Assembly: GCF_000260135.1 (NCBI RefSeq)
Contig: NZ_JH651384.1
Coordinates: 1,181,693-1,245,692 of the forward strand
DNA from: Thiothrix nivea DSM 5205
GTDB taxonomy: Bacteria > Pseudomonadota > Gammaproteobacteria > Thiotrichales > Thiotrichaceae
Direction of reading: 5' to 3'
DNA: 64,000 nucleotides
The position numbers and the translations under genes were made by a program. Shown piece after piece: positions 34,756-44,335 of the stretch. Within the stretch, counting starts at the first letter, position 1. Every line of letters begins with the position of its first letter. The notes under the pieces were generated by a model, which ran no database searches, was not told where the DNA came from, and saw only the letters and a program-made list of their open reading frames with translations.

Positions 34756-36287
34756 TTACCTCCTGCCGCAGGGTCAAAGACTGCTGCCCGATACCCCGAC
34801 GCATCCAGCGTTTGCGCTGCCACCTGTTGCATCACCCCGGCAACCGGCTGCGCCAATACCACCAGCAAAGGGATAGCCGCCAACAACCACAACACGGCTA
34901 CCAAGCTTGGCCCAAATGCCGGAATCTGCGCTGGCAATACCGGGTCAGCCGCATCCGGGCGATCTTTTACCTTGTAAAACAGCACTGAACCACTACGCGC
35001 CAAAGCAATCAACAACAAGGCACTACTCAGCAATACAGTTACCAATACCACCCAACGCCACGGATGCCCCAATGCTGCCTGCAAAATCCACAACTTACCG
35101 AAAAACCCCGACAATGGCGGCAAACCCAAGGCTGCCACCGCTGCAAACATAAACAAGCCACCCAGCAAACGATGGTGTGGCAAGCGCATACCGGGGTCAA
35201 AACGGTCGGCATACGCCCCGCGCCCCCGCACAATCACATCCGCCAACAGGAACAAGCCACCCGCCAACAAGGTGGAATGCACCAAGTAATACAAAGCCGC
35301 CGCCAGCCCCGCTTCAGAATGCAGCCCCACCGCAATCAGCAGCATGGCCACCGAAGCCAGTACCAGATAAGCCACCTGAAAACGCAAGCGGAACGCCGCC
35401 AGCACCCCCAGCGCCGCCAGCACCAAGGTGGTCAACCCCAACCCCAGCAACCACGGTGCATGGAAATACGCCAGACTGCCCGCATCCGCCCCAAACACCG
35501 TACCATGCACCCGGATAATCGCGTACACCCCAACCTTAGTCATGATCGCAAACAAGGCCGCCACGGGTGCTGATGTCCGTGCATATGCCACTGGCAACCA
35601 CAAATACAGCGGGAACATCGCCGCCTTCAGCCCGAATACCAGCAACAGCAACAAGCCTGCCGCCATCACCAACCCTTCCCGCTCCGCAGGCAATGCTGCG
35701 ACTTTTGCCGCCATATCGGCGATATTCAGTGTCCCCAACGCACCATATAACGCACCCAACGCAAACAGGAATACGGTCGAACCCACCAGATTCACCACCA
35801 CATAATGCAGCCCCGCCACAGTACGGTTCTTGCCGCCACCGTGCAGCAACAAGCTGTAGGAAGCCAACAACAACACCTCAAAGAATACAAACAGGTTAAA
35901 CGCATCCCCGGTCAGGAATGCCCCATTCAGGCCAAACAACTGCATCTGGAACAACACATGGAAATGGCTGCCCTGCGCATCGGTTTCCGTGACAATCGCA
36001 TACCACAATGCACCTACCGCCAGTACTGCCGTCACCAGCAGCATCAAGGCCGCGAGTTGGTCAAACACCAGAGTGATCCCAAACGGCGCGGGCCAATTCC
36101 CCAGCGCGTACACCTGCCGGGATCCCGCCAGCGCAACATCAAACAGCCACACCGCCAGCAACAGCAAGGCAAACGCCAGCGCAAAACCCACCACGCGCTG
36201 TACCTGCAAACCCAGCGGGCGTAATAACAACAACAGAATCCCGGCCAACAGCGGCAACAGAATCGGAAGGATTGGCAAATGCATCAT
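34752..36287 (-). CDS. mnhD: Mrp antiporter subunit D (NuoN/NuoM-like)
   Basis: 511 residues with about 14 membrane helices, homologous to proton-pumping subunits of complex I. Marks are the charged GLKAAMFPLYLWLPVAYA helix with the key Lys, NLFVFFEVLLLASYSLLLHGG and LPPLSGFFGKLW. It probably carries part of the ion path. Four-base overlaps on both sides. Confidence 0.94.
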   Translation of the reverse strand: MMHLPILPILLPLLAGILLLLLRPLGLQVQRVVGFALAFALLLLAVWLFDVALAGSRQVYALGNWPAPFGITLVFDQLAALMLLVTAVLAVGALWYAIVTETDAQGSHFHVLFQMQLFGLNGAFLTGDAFNLFVFFEVLLLASYSLLLHGGGKNRTVAGLHYVVVNLVGSTVFLFALGALYGALGTLNIADMAAKVAALPAEREGLVMAAGLLLLLVFGLKAAMFPLYLWLPVAYARTSAPVAALFAIMTKVGVYAIIRVHGTVFGADAGSLAYFHAPWLLGLGLTTLVLAALGVLAAFRLRFQVAYLVLASVAMLLIAVGLHSEAGLAAALYYLVHSTLLAGGLFLLADVIVRGRGAYADRFDPGMRLPHHRLLGGLFMFAAVAALGLPPLSGFFGKLWILQAALGHPWRWVVLVTVLLSSALLLIALARSGSVLFYKVKDRPDAADPVLPAQIPAFGPSLVAVLWLLAAIPLLVVLAQPVAGVMQQVAAQTLDASGYRAAVFDPAAGGK

Positions 36288-36631
36288 GGGAGCTTCCCCC
36301 CTATCTCCGGCTCTTTTCCATCCACATGATCACTGCCTGTTTCCCCGCGCGCCTTCAACGCCAGCACAATGCTGAACGCGGTCATGCCAAAGGCAATCAC
36401 AATCGCCGTCAGCACCAGGGCTTGTGGCAACGGGTCAGCATAGCCCGGCGCATCCGGGCGCACAATCGCAGGCACGCCAACCGCCAGCCGCCCCATCGCA
36501 AACAGGAACAGGTTGGTCGCATACGACAACAAGGTCAGCCCCATCACCACCGGAAAGGTACTGGCACGCAGCACCAGATACACCCCGCACGCCACCATGA
36601 CGCCAATACTCAAGGCAATCAGCAGTTCCAT
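36284..36631 (-). CDS. mnhC: Mrp antiporter subunit C (NuoK-like)
   Basis: 115 residues, three membrane helices, homologous to NuoK (GVYLVLRASTFPVVMGLTLLSYATNLFLFAMG; ALVLTAIVIAFGMTAFSIVLALKAR). The start overlaps the mnhA stop by one base (TAATG). Confidence 0.93.
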   Translation of the reverse strand: MELLIALSIGVMVACGVYLVLRASTFPVVMGLTLLSYATNLFLFAMGRLAVGVPAIVRPDAPGYADPLPQALVLTAIVIAFGMTAFSIVLALKARGETGSDHVDGKEPEIGGKLP

Positions 36632-39450
36632 TACACACCTCCCGTTGGTGCAGGGGCAGGCGCATCCAGCCGGTTCAGCTTGCCCAGTTCCACCAGAATC
36701 ATCACGGTTGCCCCGACCACCACCAGAAATACCCCGGTATCAAAGAACATTGCGCTGGCCACTTCAAACTCACCCACGACCGGCCAATGCAGATGCGCAA
36801 ACGCCGAGGTGAGGAACGGGTAGCCCAATGCCACCGCCACCAGCCCCGTGCCTGCCGCCACCAGCAAACCCGCCGCCAGCCACGAATGCATATCGCTACG
36901 AATCCGTTGCGCCGTCCAGCCAATGCCGTTGGCTAGGTTCTGCAACACAATCGCCAGGGCCGCAATCAACCCGGCGATAAACCCACCACCCGGCAGGTTA
37001 TGTCCACGCAGGAACACAAATACCGCCACCATCAACATCAGCGGAAACAAAATACGGCTAAAGGTTTGCAGGATGAAGGGGTTCGCCTCCAAAGCCCATG
37101 GCCGCCCACCGCTATCCGTAGCAGGCGCATACAAGCGGATCTGCTGCAACAAGGCAAAAATCCCCAGCCCCGCCAGCGCCAGCACAGCGATTTCCCCCAG
37201 GGTATCAAAGCCCCGGAAATCCACCAAAATCACATTGACCACATTCTTGCCGCCACCGCCCGGCACGCTTTGCGTCACGAAGTAATCCGCCAAAGTCGCG
37301 GTATCACGGGTCATCACTGCCAATGCCAGCACCGCAGCCCCCAAACCCAGCAAACCCGCCAGTACCCCATCACGCCACTTGCGCCACGTCACGCTCGTCC
37401 GCCGGGTATATTGCGGCAGGAAATACAAGGCCAGCATCAGCAACACAATCGTGACAATTTCCACCGACAATTGCGTCAATGCCAAATCTGGCGCGGAAAA
37501 CTTCACGAATGCCAGTGACACCACTAGCCCCACCGCGCCCAATACCACCAGCGCAATCAGGCGTTCCCGATGCAATACCACGCTCAACAGGCTGGCAAGG
37601 ATCAAGGTTGCCCCGACCACGAGACTCACCGCATCCAGCGGCAACAATGCCCGCCCACCCAGCAATGGCGCAGCACTGGACAGGAACCCAGCCCCCCCCA
37701 TCAGCAAGGTGAAACCCAACACCCAAAACAGTTTGTCCTGCAAGGAATTACGATCCAGCCCCCGCACGACAGTGCGCGCCAACCTATACAACCTGTCGAT
37801 GCCCCAGTCATACCAATGCCGCAACCACTGCCCCCTGACCCGCGCTTCATACCACGCAAACAGCGGCTGACGCACCGCATACACAGCAACCCCGCCCATC
37901 AGCGCGATAAAACTCATCAGCAAGGGTTCATTAAACCCATGCCAAATCGCCAGGCTGTATTCGGGGGGGCCACTTTGCAACGTCCCCTGCACCGCCACTG
38001 CCAGCAAGGGAGCCACCGTAAACATCGGCAACATCCCCACCGCCAAACACAAAACCACCAGCACATCCACCGGAATCCGCATAAACAACGGCGGCTCATG
38101 CGGCGTTTTCGGCAAATCAACCGGCTCACCATTGAAAAACACGTCATGGATGAAACGCAGCGAATACGCCACCGAAAATACCCCGGCCAAGGTTGCCAAT
38201 ACCGGAATGGCCAATGCCCACCACGAAGTACTGGATGCCACAACCGCCTGATCAAAGAACATTTCCTTGCTTAAAAAACCATTCAGCAACGGCACACCCG
38301 CCATAGCCGCCGCCGCAATCATAGCCAGCACCGCCGTATGCGGCAGGTATTTCAACAAACCATTTACCCGGCGCATATCCCGCGTACCGGCTTCATGGTC
38401 AATGATCCCCGCCACCATGAACAGCGACGCCTTGAAGGTGGCATGGTTGATAATGTGGAACAAGGCCGCCACCGCCGCCAGTTCCGTCCCCAGCCCGAAC
38501 AGCAAGGTGATCAAGCCCAGATGGCTGATGGTCGAATACGCCAGCAAGCCTTTCAAGTCATGCTGGAACAAGGCGACGAACGCCCCCACCAGCAAGGTCA
38601 GCATCCCCACCGTACCAATCAGCCATGACCATTCCGGTGTCCCGGACAGTACCGGAAAAAAGCGCGCCAACAGGAAAATCCCCGCTTTCACCATCGTTGC
38701 CGAATGCAAATACGCCGACACCGGGGTGGGGGCAGCCATCGCATTCGGCAGCCAGAAATGGAACGGGAACTGCGCCGACTTGGTAAACACCCCAAGCGCA
38801 ATCAACACCAGGGTCGGCAAATACAGTGCATGGGCGCGGATTTGCTCACCCGCCAGCAATATATCAGACAGGTTGTAACTGCCCGCCATCTGCCCCAACA
38901 GCAAAATGCCCGCCAGTAATGCCAGCCCGCCACCGCCGGTAATGGCCAATGCCATGCGCGCCCCTTGCCGCGCATCTTCCCGGTGTTGCCAGTAACTGAT
39001 CAGCAGGAAGGAACTGAGCGAAGTCATTTCCCAGAACACCATCAATTGCAACAGGTTTTCCGACAGCACCACCCCTAGCATCGACCCCATGAAGACCAAC
39101 ATGTAGGCAAAAAACCGCCCCATCGAATCTTTGGCCGACAGGTAATAACGTGCGTAGAGGATGACCAGCAGACCAATGACCAGGATCATCAGCGCAAACA
39201 ACGCCCCCAGACCATCCAGCCGGAAGGCGAAATCCAGCCCGATGGCAGGCATCCACGACCAGGACTGGATGAGGGTTTCCCCGGCAAACACGCGCTGCAA
39301 CGCTGGCATCAACACCAGCAGCGAACCCAGTGTCACCAGCCCCGCCACCCATGCCGCAGCCACCCTGTGCCGTGTACTGAAAGCCGCCGCCAGCAATGCC
39401 CCTACAAAAGGCAAAAGGACTGCCAACAGCAAATCAAAACTTGTTACCAT
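36631..39450 (-). CDS. mnhA: Mrp antiporter subunit A fused to subunit B
   Basis: 939 residues. The NuoL-like part (about 1-500) has ENLLQLMVFWEMTSLSSFLLI, KSAQFPFHFWLPNAMAAPTPVSAYLHSATMVKAG and DLKGLLAYSTISHLGLI. A DUF4040-like region follows (about 600-690). The C-terminus (about 775-939) is an MnhB domain (FLRGHNLPGGGFIAGLIAALA). A/B fusion occurs in group 2 Mrp (Pha-type) systems, which have six genes, as here. First gene of the operon, 129 bases from the divergent moeA. Confidence 0.94.
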   Translation of the reverse strand: MVTSFDLLLAVLLPFVGALLAAAFSTRHRVAAAWVAGLVTLGSLLVLMPALQRVFAGETLIQSWSWMPAIGLDFAFRLDGLGALFALMILVIGLLVILYARYYLSAKDSMGRFFAYMLVFMGSMLGVVLSENLLQLMVFWEMTSLSSFLLISYWQHREDARQGARMALAITGGGGLALLAGILLLGQMAGSYNLSDILLAGEQIRAHALYLPTLVLIALGVFTKSAQFPFHFWLPNAMAAPTPVSAYLHSATMVKAGIFLLARFFPVLSGTPEWSWLIGTVGMLTLLVGAFVALFQHDLKGLLAYSTISHLGLITLLFGLGTELAAVAALFHIINHATFKASLFMVAGIIDHEAGTRDMRRVNGLLKYLPHTAVLAMIAAAAMAGVPLLNGFLSKEMFFDQAVVASSTSWWALAIPVLATLAGVFSVAYSLRFIHDVFFNGEPVDLPKTPHEPPLFMRIPVDVLVVLCLAVGMLPMFTVAPLLAVAVQGTLQSGPPEYSLAIWHGFNEPLLMSFIALMGGVAVYAVRQPLFAWYEARVRGQWLRHWYDWGIDRLYRLARTVVRGLDRNSLQDKLFWVLGFTLLMGGAGFLSSAAPLLGGRALLPLDAVSLVVGATLILASLLSVVLHRERLIALVVLGAVGLVVSLAFVKFSAPDLALTQLSVEIVTIVLLMLALYFLPQYTRRTSVTWRKWRDGVLAGLLGLGAAVLALAVMTRDTATLADYFVTQSVPGGGGKNVVNVILVDFRGFDTLGEIAVLALAGLGIFALLQQIRLYAPATDSGGRPWALEANPFILQTFSRILFPLMLMVAVFVFLRGHNLPGGGFIAGLIAALAIVLQNLANGIGWTAQRIRSDMHSWLAAGLLVAAGTGLVAVALGYPFLTSAFAHLHWPVVGEFEVASAMFFDTGVFLVVVGATVMILVELGKLNRLDAPAPAPTGGV

Positions 39451-39579
39451 ACTTCACCATTGAAAAAAGCGGATATTGGCTCACGGACGATTACATTCTA
39501 GCGCAAGCGCCTGCCGAAACCCGCATTACGCCACATTGAAGGGGTTAAATACCCCCGCCCCTGAAGAGGAATGACCCAT

Positions 39580-40791
39580 ATGAGCATGATTAGCGTTGAA
39601 CAAGCGCAAGCCCACATCCTGGCGGCAATCACCGCCCTACCTCAGCATGAAACCGTCACCTTGTGGCAAGCGCAGGGGCGCATTCTTGCACAAACGGTCA
39701 CTGCCCCATTCGACGTTCCCCCGCACCGCAACTCGGGGATGGATGGCTATGCGCTGCGCCACGCCGACATCAGCAATGGGCAATCCCTACGGGTCATCGG
39801 CAGCTCATTTGCAGGCCGTCCTTTCACCGGAACAGCCCAGGCAGGGGAGTGCGTGCGCATCATGACCGGCGCAGTCGTGCCCGATGGCACAGACACAGTG
39901 GTGATGCAGGAATATGTGCAGCGCGACGGCGATGCCATCCAGGTAGATAAAGCCCCCGAAACGGGTGAAAACGTGCGCCATCCCGGCGAAGACATGCGCA
40001 CTGGCGACACGGTGCTGGCGGCGGGGCATAAGCTCAATGCAGCTGATCTGGGCTTGCTCGCCTCGTTAAGCCTTGGTGAAGTTGAGGTTTTACGCCGCCC
40101 ACGGGTTGCCTTCTGCTCCACTGGCGATGAACTCAAAAGTATTGGCGAACCCCTGCAACCCGGTGACATTTACGACAGCAACCGTTACACCCTTCATGGT
40201 TTGCTCAGCAAACTGGATGTGGAAATCATCGACCTCGGCGTGGTGCGCGATACCCCGGAAGCGGTGGAACATGCTTTCCAGCAAGCCATGCAGCAAGCCG
40301 ATGTATTCATCACCAGCGGCGGGGTTTCAGTGGGTGAAGCCGATTTCGTCACGGCCACCCTCCAGCGCCTGGGGAAAGTGGATTTCTGGAAAGTTGCCGC
40401 CAAACCGGGCAAGCCACTGGCTTTCGGCACGCTCGGCAACACGGTTTTCTTTGGCCTGCCGGGGAACCCGGTGTCGGTGATGGCGACTTTCCTGCTGTTT
40501 GTGCGCCCTGCCATTCTCACCCTGCGTGGCGAAACCGTGCCGCTGGTGCCGGAATACAGCGCCATCTGCGAAACCGGCCTGAAGAAAACACCGGGGCGCA
40601 AGGATTACCAGCGTGGTATTTGCGAACGCGATGCCAACGGCCAGTGGCGGGTGCGCAGTACCGGCGGGCAAGGTTCGCACATTTTGCGCTCCATGAGCCA
40701 GGCCAATTGCTTTATCGTTTTGCCGCTGGAATGGGGAGACGTGGAGGCGGGAACAACCGTGAGCATCATCCCATTTGACGGGCTGCTATAA
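39580..40791 (+). CDS. moeA: Molybdopterin molybdenumtransferase MoeA
   Basis: 403 residues. It inserts molybdate into adenylylated molybdopterin, needed for NapA in this window. Domains in order: the N-terminal MoeA_N with PHRNSGMDGYALR and MTGAVVPDGTDTVV; the MoCF-binding domain with GDIYDSNRYTL, FITSGGVSVGEADFV and FGLPGNPVSVMATF; and the C-terminal beta domain. ATG 39580 is chosen because GAGGA ends nine bases upstream; ATG 39571 sits against the ribosome site. A strong hairpin follows the stop. Confidence 0.95.
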   Translation: MSMISVEQAQAHILAAITALPQHETVTLWQAQGRILAQTVTAPFDVPPHRNSGMDGYALRHADISNGQSLRVIGSSFAGRPFTGTAQAGECVRIMTGAVVPDGTDTVVMQEYVQRDGDAIQVDKAPETGENVRHPGEDMRTGDTVLAAGHKLNAADLGLLASLSLGEVEVLRRPRVAFCSTGDELKSIGEPLQPGDIYDSNRYTLHGLLSKLDVEIIDLGVVRDTPEAVEHAFQQAMQQADVFITSGGVSVGEADFVTATLQRLGKVDFWKVAAKPGKPLAFGTLGNTVFFGLPGNPVSVMATFLLFVRPAILTLRGETVPLVPEYSAICETGLKKTPGRKDYQRGICERDANGQWRVRSTGGQGSHILRSMSQANCFIVLPLEWGDVEAGTTVSIIPFDGLL

Positions 40792-40795
40792 ACAA

Positions 40796-40819
40796 AGAGG
40801 GCTACTTACGTAGCCCTCT
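40796..40819. terminator. Bidirectional terminator between moeA and the Gly-rich gene
   Basis: AGAGGGCTAC (40796-40805) pairs with GTAGCCCTCT (40810-40819) around loop TTAC. On the minus strand it is followed by TTTGTTTA, so it best serves the Gly-rich gene, and its place suits both convergent genes. Confidence 0.75.
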
Positions 40820-40834
40820 GGTTGCCATCCCGAA

Positions 40835-41650
40835 TTATTGTGCAGCTGGAGCCGCTGCCGGTGGTGGCGGCGGTGGCGGCATGTCTGGTGATGCCGCAGG
40901 CACCGGGGCAACTGCGGCGGCTTCGCCTGCTGCCGGGGCTGCGTCTGGCGCACTGGCTTCAGCCGCTGGCGCTTCAGGCTTCGCTTCGGTGGCTGGCGCA
41001 GCAGCGGCTGGTGTAGCAGCCTTGGCAGCGGCAGCCTGACGCTCGGCCATGGCCTTGCGGCGCTCTTCCATCCACTTAAAGAAAGCGTCAGCCTGGGCGC
41101 GTTGCATCAGCATTTGCTGATACATCTGCTCATAGCTGGGAGCCTGCATCGGCATGGCATAGCCCGGAGCCATCATCATGGGCTGACCGGACATGCCAGA
41201 CATTTGCCCCTGGGCTGGCGCGGCTTGACCCTGAGGCATCATCGGCATACCGCCACCGTAACCACCCCACGGGTTGTTCTGGTAGGTATTGCTATAGCCA
41301 TACATGTTGTTGTAACCACTGCCATAACCGTCACCGTAGCCATACAGGTTAGCGGCGGTGTCGCCCCGGCCACTGCCTGACAGGTCGGAGGCCATATCGG
41401 TCTTGCCCTTGCCTTTCAGGGTGATGGTGAAATCGACCTCGCCATCGGCGTCGCCCTTGCCACGTCCCCAGCCGGACATATCACTAGCACCAGAACCATA
41501 ACCCTGGCCGTAACCGCTGGTGTTGCCCTGGCCGGATCCGTAACCCTGCCCCATGCCACTGCCATTGTCAAAACCGTCCATGAATTCAGCAGAAGCCACG
41601 CCCGAAACCGCCAATCCTGCGATCAACAGGGCAATTTTTGTCTGTTTCAT
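40835..41650 (-). CDS. Gly/Tyr-rich secreted protein, sulfur-globule-protein-like
   Basis: 271 residues with a Sec signal (MKQTKIALLIAGLAVSGVASA). Residues about 22-125 are rich in Gly, Tyr, Ser and Asn with GQGYGSGQG-type repeats around a GDADGEVDFTITLKGKGK segment and a second GYGDGYGSGYNNMYGY block. Next comes a Met/Pro/Gln region, a short charged helix (FFKWMEERRKAMAERQA) and an Ala/Pro tail ending in a run of prolines. Composition and layout fit proteins annotated as sulfur globule family in filamentous sulfur bacteria; this is by composition, not alignment. No catalytic motif was seen. Confidence 0.6.
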   Translation of the reverse strand: MKQTKIALLIAGLAVSGVASAEFMDGFDNGSGMGQGYGSGQGNTSGYGQGYGSGASDMSGWGRGKGDADGEVDFTITLKGKGKTDMASDLSGSGRGDTAANLYGYGDGYGSGYNNMYGYSNTYQNNPWGGYGGGMPMMPQGQAAPAQGQMSGMSGQPMMMAPGYAMPMQAPSYEQMYQQMLMQRAQADAFFKWMEERRKAMAERQAAAAKAATPAAAAPATEAKPEAPAAEASAPDAAPAAGEAAAVAPVPAASPDMPPPPPPPAAAPAAQ

Positions 41651-41848
41651 AATAATATCATTTCCTCTCTAAGATGGTTTCAGCCCACTTAATAGCGGAC
41701 AGAACAATATCCCCGCCCTTGCGCCCAACCGGACGTCTCTCCGCAGGGTAGCTCATGATCACACACATGCTTCCGCCCTGGCAACAGGTGTATCAGGCAG
41801 TAAGGTTTTCCGGGTAGAATCCCGCAAAACACCACACGGATAGCCCCC

Positions 41849-43366
41849 ATGAGCACCACCTTCCCTGCCAGACTCGAAAAAATTTCCCTCACCCTACTGG
41901 CACTGATCACACTCGCTGTCATCCTGCTGTTCATTGCACTGGGGCAATATGCGCACCCTTCCGCCGATGATTTCTGCATGGCCGAAGGCGTGCGGCGCGA
42001 AGGCTTGTGGCCGCATTTGTGGCATCACTACCAGGAGTGGAGCGGGCGTTATTCCGGCAATGCCTTTTACGCCATTTACCCGCTGTTGTCGGGTGGGCTG
42101 ATCTATGGCTACAAATTCATTGCGTTGCTGCTGTTGCTGTCGTTGTTCACGGCTGCGGCGTTTTTCCTCTCGCGTTTGTTCCTGACCCGCATGAACGGGT
42201 GGCCGGTTGTGATAACGGCGTTGCTGTTCACCGCCGTGTACGTACTGGGTTTGCGCAGCCCAGCCAGCAGTTTGTACTGGATGGCAGGGTCGTTGTCTTA
42301 CCTCACAGCCAATATCCTGTTACTGCTGATGGCGGGCTTGATGCTCCAGCTTACCGACCGGCAGCATGAAGGGAAAGGGCTGGCCTTACCCCTGGCAGCT
42401 TCGCTGCTTGTGGTGCTGCTGGCCGTTGGCGCAAACGAAACCGGGATGCTAATGACAGCCGCCGCAGTCACAGCCATGCTGCTGGCAAGGTTGCGCAAGG
42501 GCTGGCGGGCTGCCTGGCCGTGGCTGGTTTTGTTTGCCATCGCCGCTGCTTGCAGTGCCATTGTGTATTTTGCGCCGGGCAATACCGTGCGGGAATCCAC
42601 CTTCCGCTATGGACATGACTTGGTGCGCGCCATCAAGGGCAGCCTGGGGATGGGGGCATGGACTATGCCAGGGTGGGTGCAGAACCCGGTATTCCTGCTG
42701 GCCACCATGTTGACACCGTTCATGGCTGCATTGCTGGCACGCAGCGGGATGCGGCAGTTCCAGCCACGCAAACAGCATCTGGCCTTGTTTGCCCTAGCGA
42801 CCTTACTGTTACCGATATTGCTGGAATTCCCCGCTTGGTGGGCAATCGGCGGCTGGCCACCAGTACGTACAGTGGACGCCATTTATTTCGTGTTCCTGTG
42901 CACCTGGCTGTTTACGGTCGGGGCGTTTTCGTTGTATTTCATGCCCAACAGCTGGCGGGAAAATGGCTCGGCCCGACCCTGGACAGCGGGCATATTTCTG
43001 GCCGGGGTAGCGCTGTTCGCACTGGCGATATACACCAACGGCAAGTTCCAGCACGCCATCATGGACTGGCAGCAAACAGCGCCAGTGTTCAATAACTACA
43101 TCCAGCAGCGCTATGCCCTGATTGAGGATGCAAACCAACGTGGCAAACGCCGCCTGATCGTCCCGGCTTTTGAGGGTGAGCGCCCGCGCACCGTTTATTT
43201 CAACGACATCATGCCGTTGTCGCATGACTGGCGGAATATCTGTTACGCACGCTACTTTGATTTGGATCTTATCAAACGCAAGCGTAGCCAGAACAAACCC
43301 CAGAAATCGAAGGTGCGCCCACCCTCCCCCGCATGGACACAAGCACCCCCTGAGGAAGAACCATAA
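41849..43366 (+). CDS. Polytopic membrane protein, DUF6056/GT-C-like
   Basis: 505 residues with about 11 membrane helices. The first periplasmic loop has YAHPSADDFCMA and YQEWSGRYSGNAFYA, the acidic-plus-aromatic pattern of DUF6056 proteins, which resemble polyprenyl-phosphate-sugar-dependent (GT-C) transferases. The acidic pair in the loop would be the catalytic candidate. The C-terminal tail is basic. The next gene, two bases downstream, is a GtrB-like GT2, which would make the lipid-linked sugar; the pair may decorate a surface glycan. The function is inferred. Confidence 0.7.
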   Translation: MSTTFPARLEKISLTLLALITLAVILLFIALGQYAHPSADDFCMAEGVRREGLWPHLWHHYQEWSGRYSGNAFYAIYPLLSGGLIYGYKFIALLLLLSLFTAAAFFLSRLFLTRMNGWPVVITALLFTAVYVLGLRSPASSLYWMAGSLSYLTANILLLLMAGLMLQLTDRQHEGKGLALPLAASLLVVLLAVGANETGMLMTAAAVTAMLLARLRKGWRAAWPWLVLFAIAAACSAIVYFAPGNTVRESTFRYGHDLVRAIKGSLGMGAWTMPGWVQNPVFLLATMLTPFMAALLARSGMRQFQPRKQHLALFALATLLLPILLEFPAWWAIGGWPPVRTVDAIYFVFLCTWLFTVGAFSLYFMPNSWRENGSARPWTAGIFLAGVALFALAIYTNGKFQHAIMDWQQTAPVFNNYIQQRYALIEDANQRGKRRLIVPAFEGERPRTVYFNDIMPLSHDWRNICYARYFDLDLIKRKRSQNKPQKSKVRPPSPAWTQAPPEEEP

Positions 43367-43368
43367 AC

Positions 43369-44322
43369 ATGTGGGAAACCGGCCTGCTTTCCATCGCCGT
43401 ACCCTGTTTCAATGAACAAAAGGGTCTCCAGCGTTTCGTGGAAGCCGTTACGCCAGCACTGGAGACACTCGGCCACCCGTATGAAATCCTGTTCGTGGAT
43501 GACGGCAGCACCGATGACACGCTGGCGCTCCTGATTGCCTTGGCCAACGCTAACCCCCACATCAAAGTGATCGGCCTGACGCGCAATTTCGGCAAGGAAG
43601 CGGCGCTCACGGCGGCGCTGGATTTTGCCAGCGGCGATGCCGTCATCCCGATGGATGCCGACCTGCAAGACCCGGTGGAGTTGATCCCGCAGATGGTGGC
43701 GCACTGGCAAGCCGGAGCCGACGTGGTGCTGGCGCACCGCCAGTCCCGCCCCGGCGATACCCCTGCCAAACGCTGGGCGGCACGGCAGTTTTACCGCATC
43801 ATTTCCCGCCTCAGCGCCATCCCCATCCCCGAAGACGTGGGCGATTTCCGGCTAATGGATCGCAAGGTGGTGGAATGCGTGCGCCAGTTGCCGGAAAAGA
43901 CCCGCTTTATGAAAGGCATCCTCGCCTGGCCGGGCTTCCGTACTGAAACGCTCGAATACACCCGCCCTTCCAGGCAGGCTGGCAACAGCAAGTGGCCGTT
44001 GTGGAAACTGTTCAATTACGCGCTGGATGGGATTTTTTCGTTTTCCACCGCACCCCTGCGCATCTGGACGTACCTGGGCGCAAGCTTGTCGCTGTTATCG
44101 CTGGGCTACCTGCTCTGGGTCATCGGCAAAACCCTGCTGCTGGGGGTGGAGGTGCCGGGTTATGCTTCCATTCTCTCGGTGATCCTGTTTTTCAACGGAG
44201 TCATCCTGATCGGGCTGGGGATTCTGGGGGAATATGTGGGCAGGGTATTTATTGAGGTCAAGGGCAGGCCGGTGTATCTGGTGAAAACCCGGGTTGGTTT
44301 TCAAACAGAAAACCAACCCTGA
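43369..44322 (+). CDS. GT2 glycosyltransferase, GtrB/polyprenyl-phosphate sugar synthase-like
   Basis: 317 residues. The GT-A domain (about 5-230) has IAVPCFNEQKG, ILFVDDGSTDDT and DADLQDPVELIPQM, the dolichol-phosphate-mannose-synthase subgroup. Two C-terminal membrane helices (about 230-290) end in GEYVGRVFIEVKGRPVYLV, as in GtrB/ArnC-type enzymes. It probably transfers a nucleotide sugar to undecaprenyl phosphate on the cytoplasmic face. The last 10 codons encode a perfect hairpin (44291-44319). Confidence 0.88.
   Translation: MWETGLLSIAVPCFNEQKGLQRFVEAVTPALETLGHPYEILFVDDGSTDDTLALLIALANANPHIKVIGLTRNFGKEAALTAALDFASGDAVIPMDADLQDPVELIPQMVAHWQAGADVVLAHRQSRPGDTPAKRWAARQFYRIISRLSAIPIPEDVGDFRLMDRKVVECVRQLPEKTRFMKGILAWPGFRTETLEYTRPSRQAGNSKWPLWKLFNYALDGIFSFSTAPLRIWTYLGASLSLLSLGYLLWVIGKTLLLGVEVPGYASILSVILFFNGVILIGLGILGEYVGRVFIEVKGRPVYLVKTRVGFQTENQP
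44291..44319. terminator. 12-bp hairpin within the end of the GT2 gene, likely bidirectional terminator
   Basis: GGGTTGGTTTTC (44291-44302) pairs perfectly with GAAAACCAACCC (44308-44319) around AAACA. It ends one base before the GT2 stop codon and lies 16 bases past the iscX stop on the other strand. T-runs are weak on both sides. Confidence 0.55.
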
Positions 44323-44335
44323 GTCCGCCCTTCCT

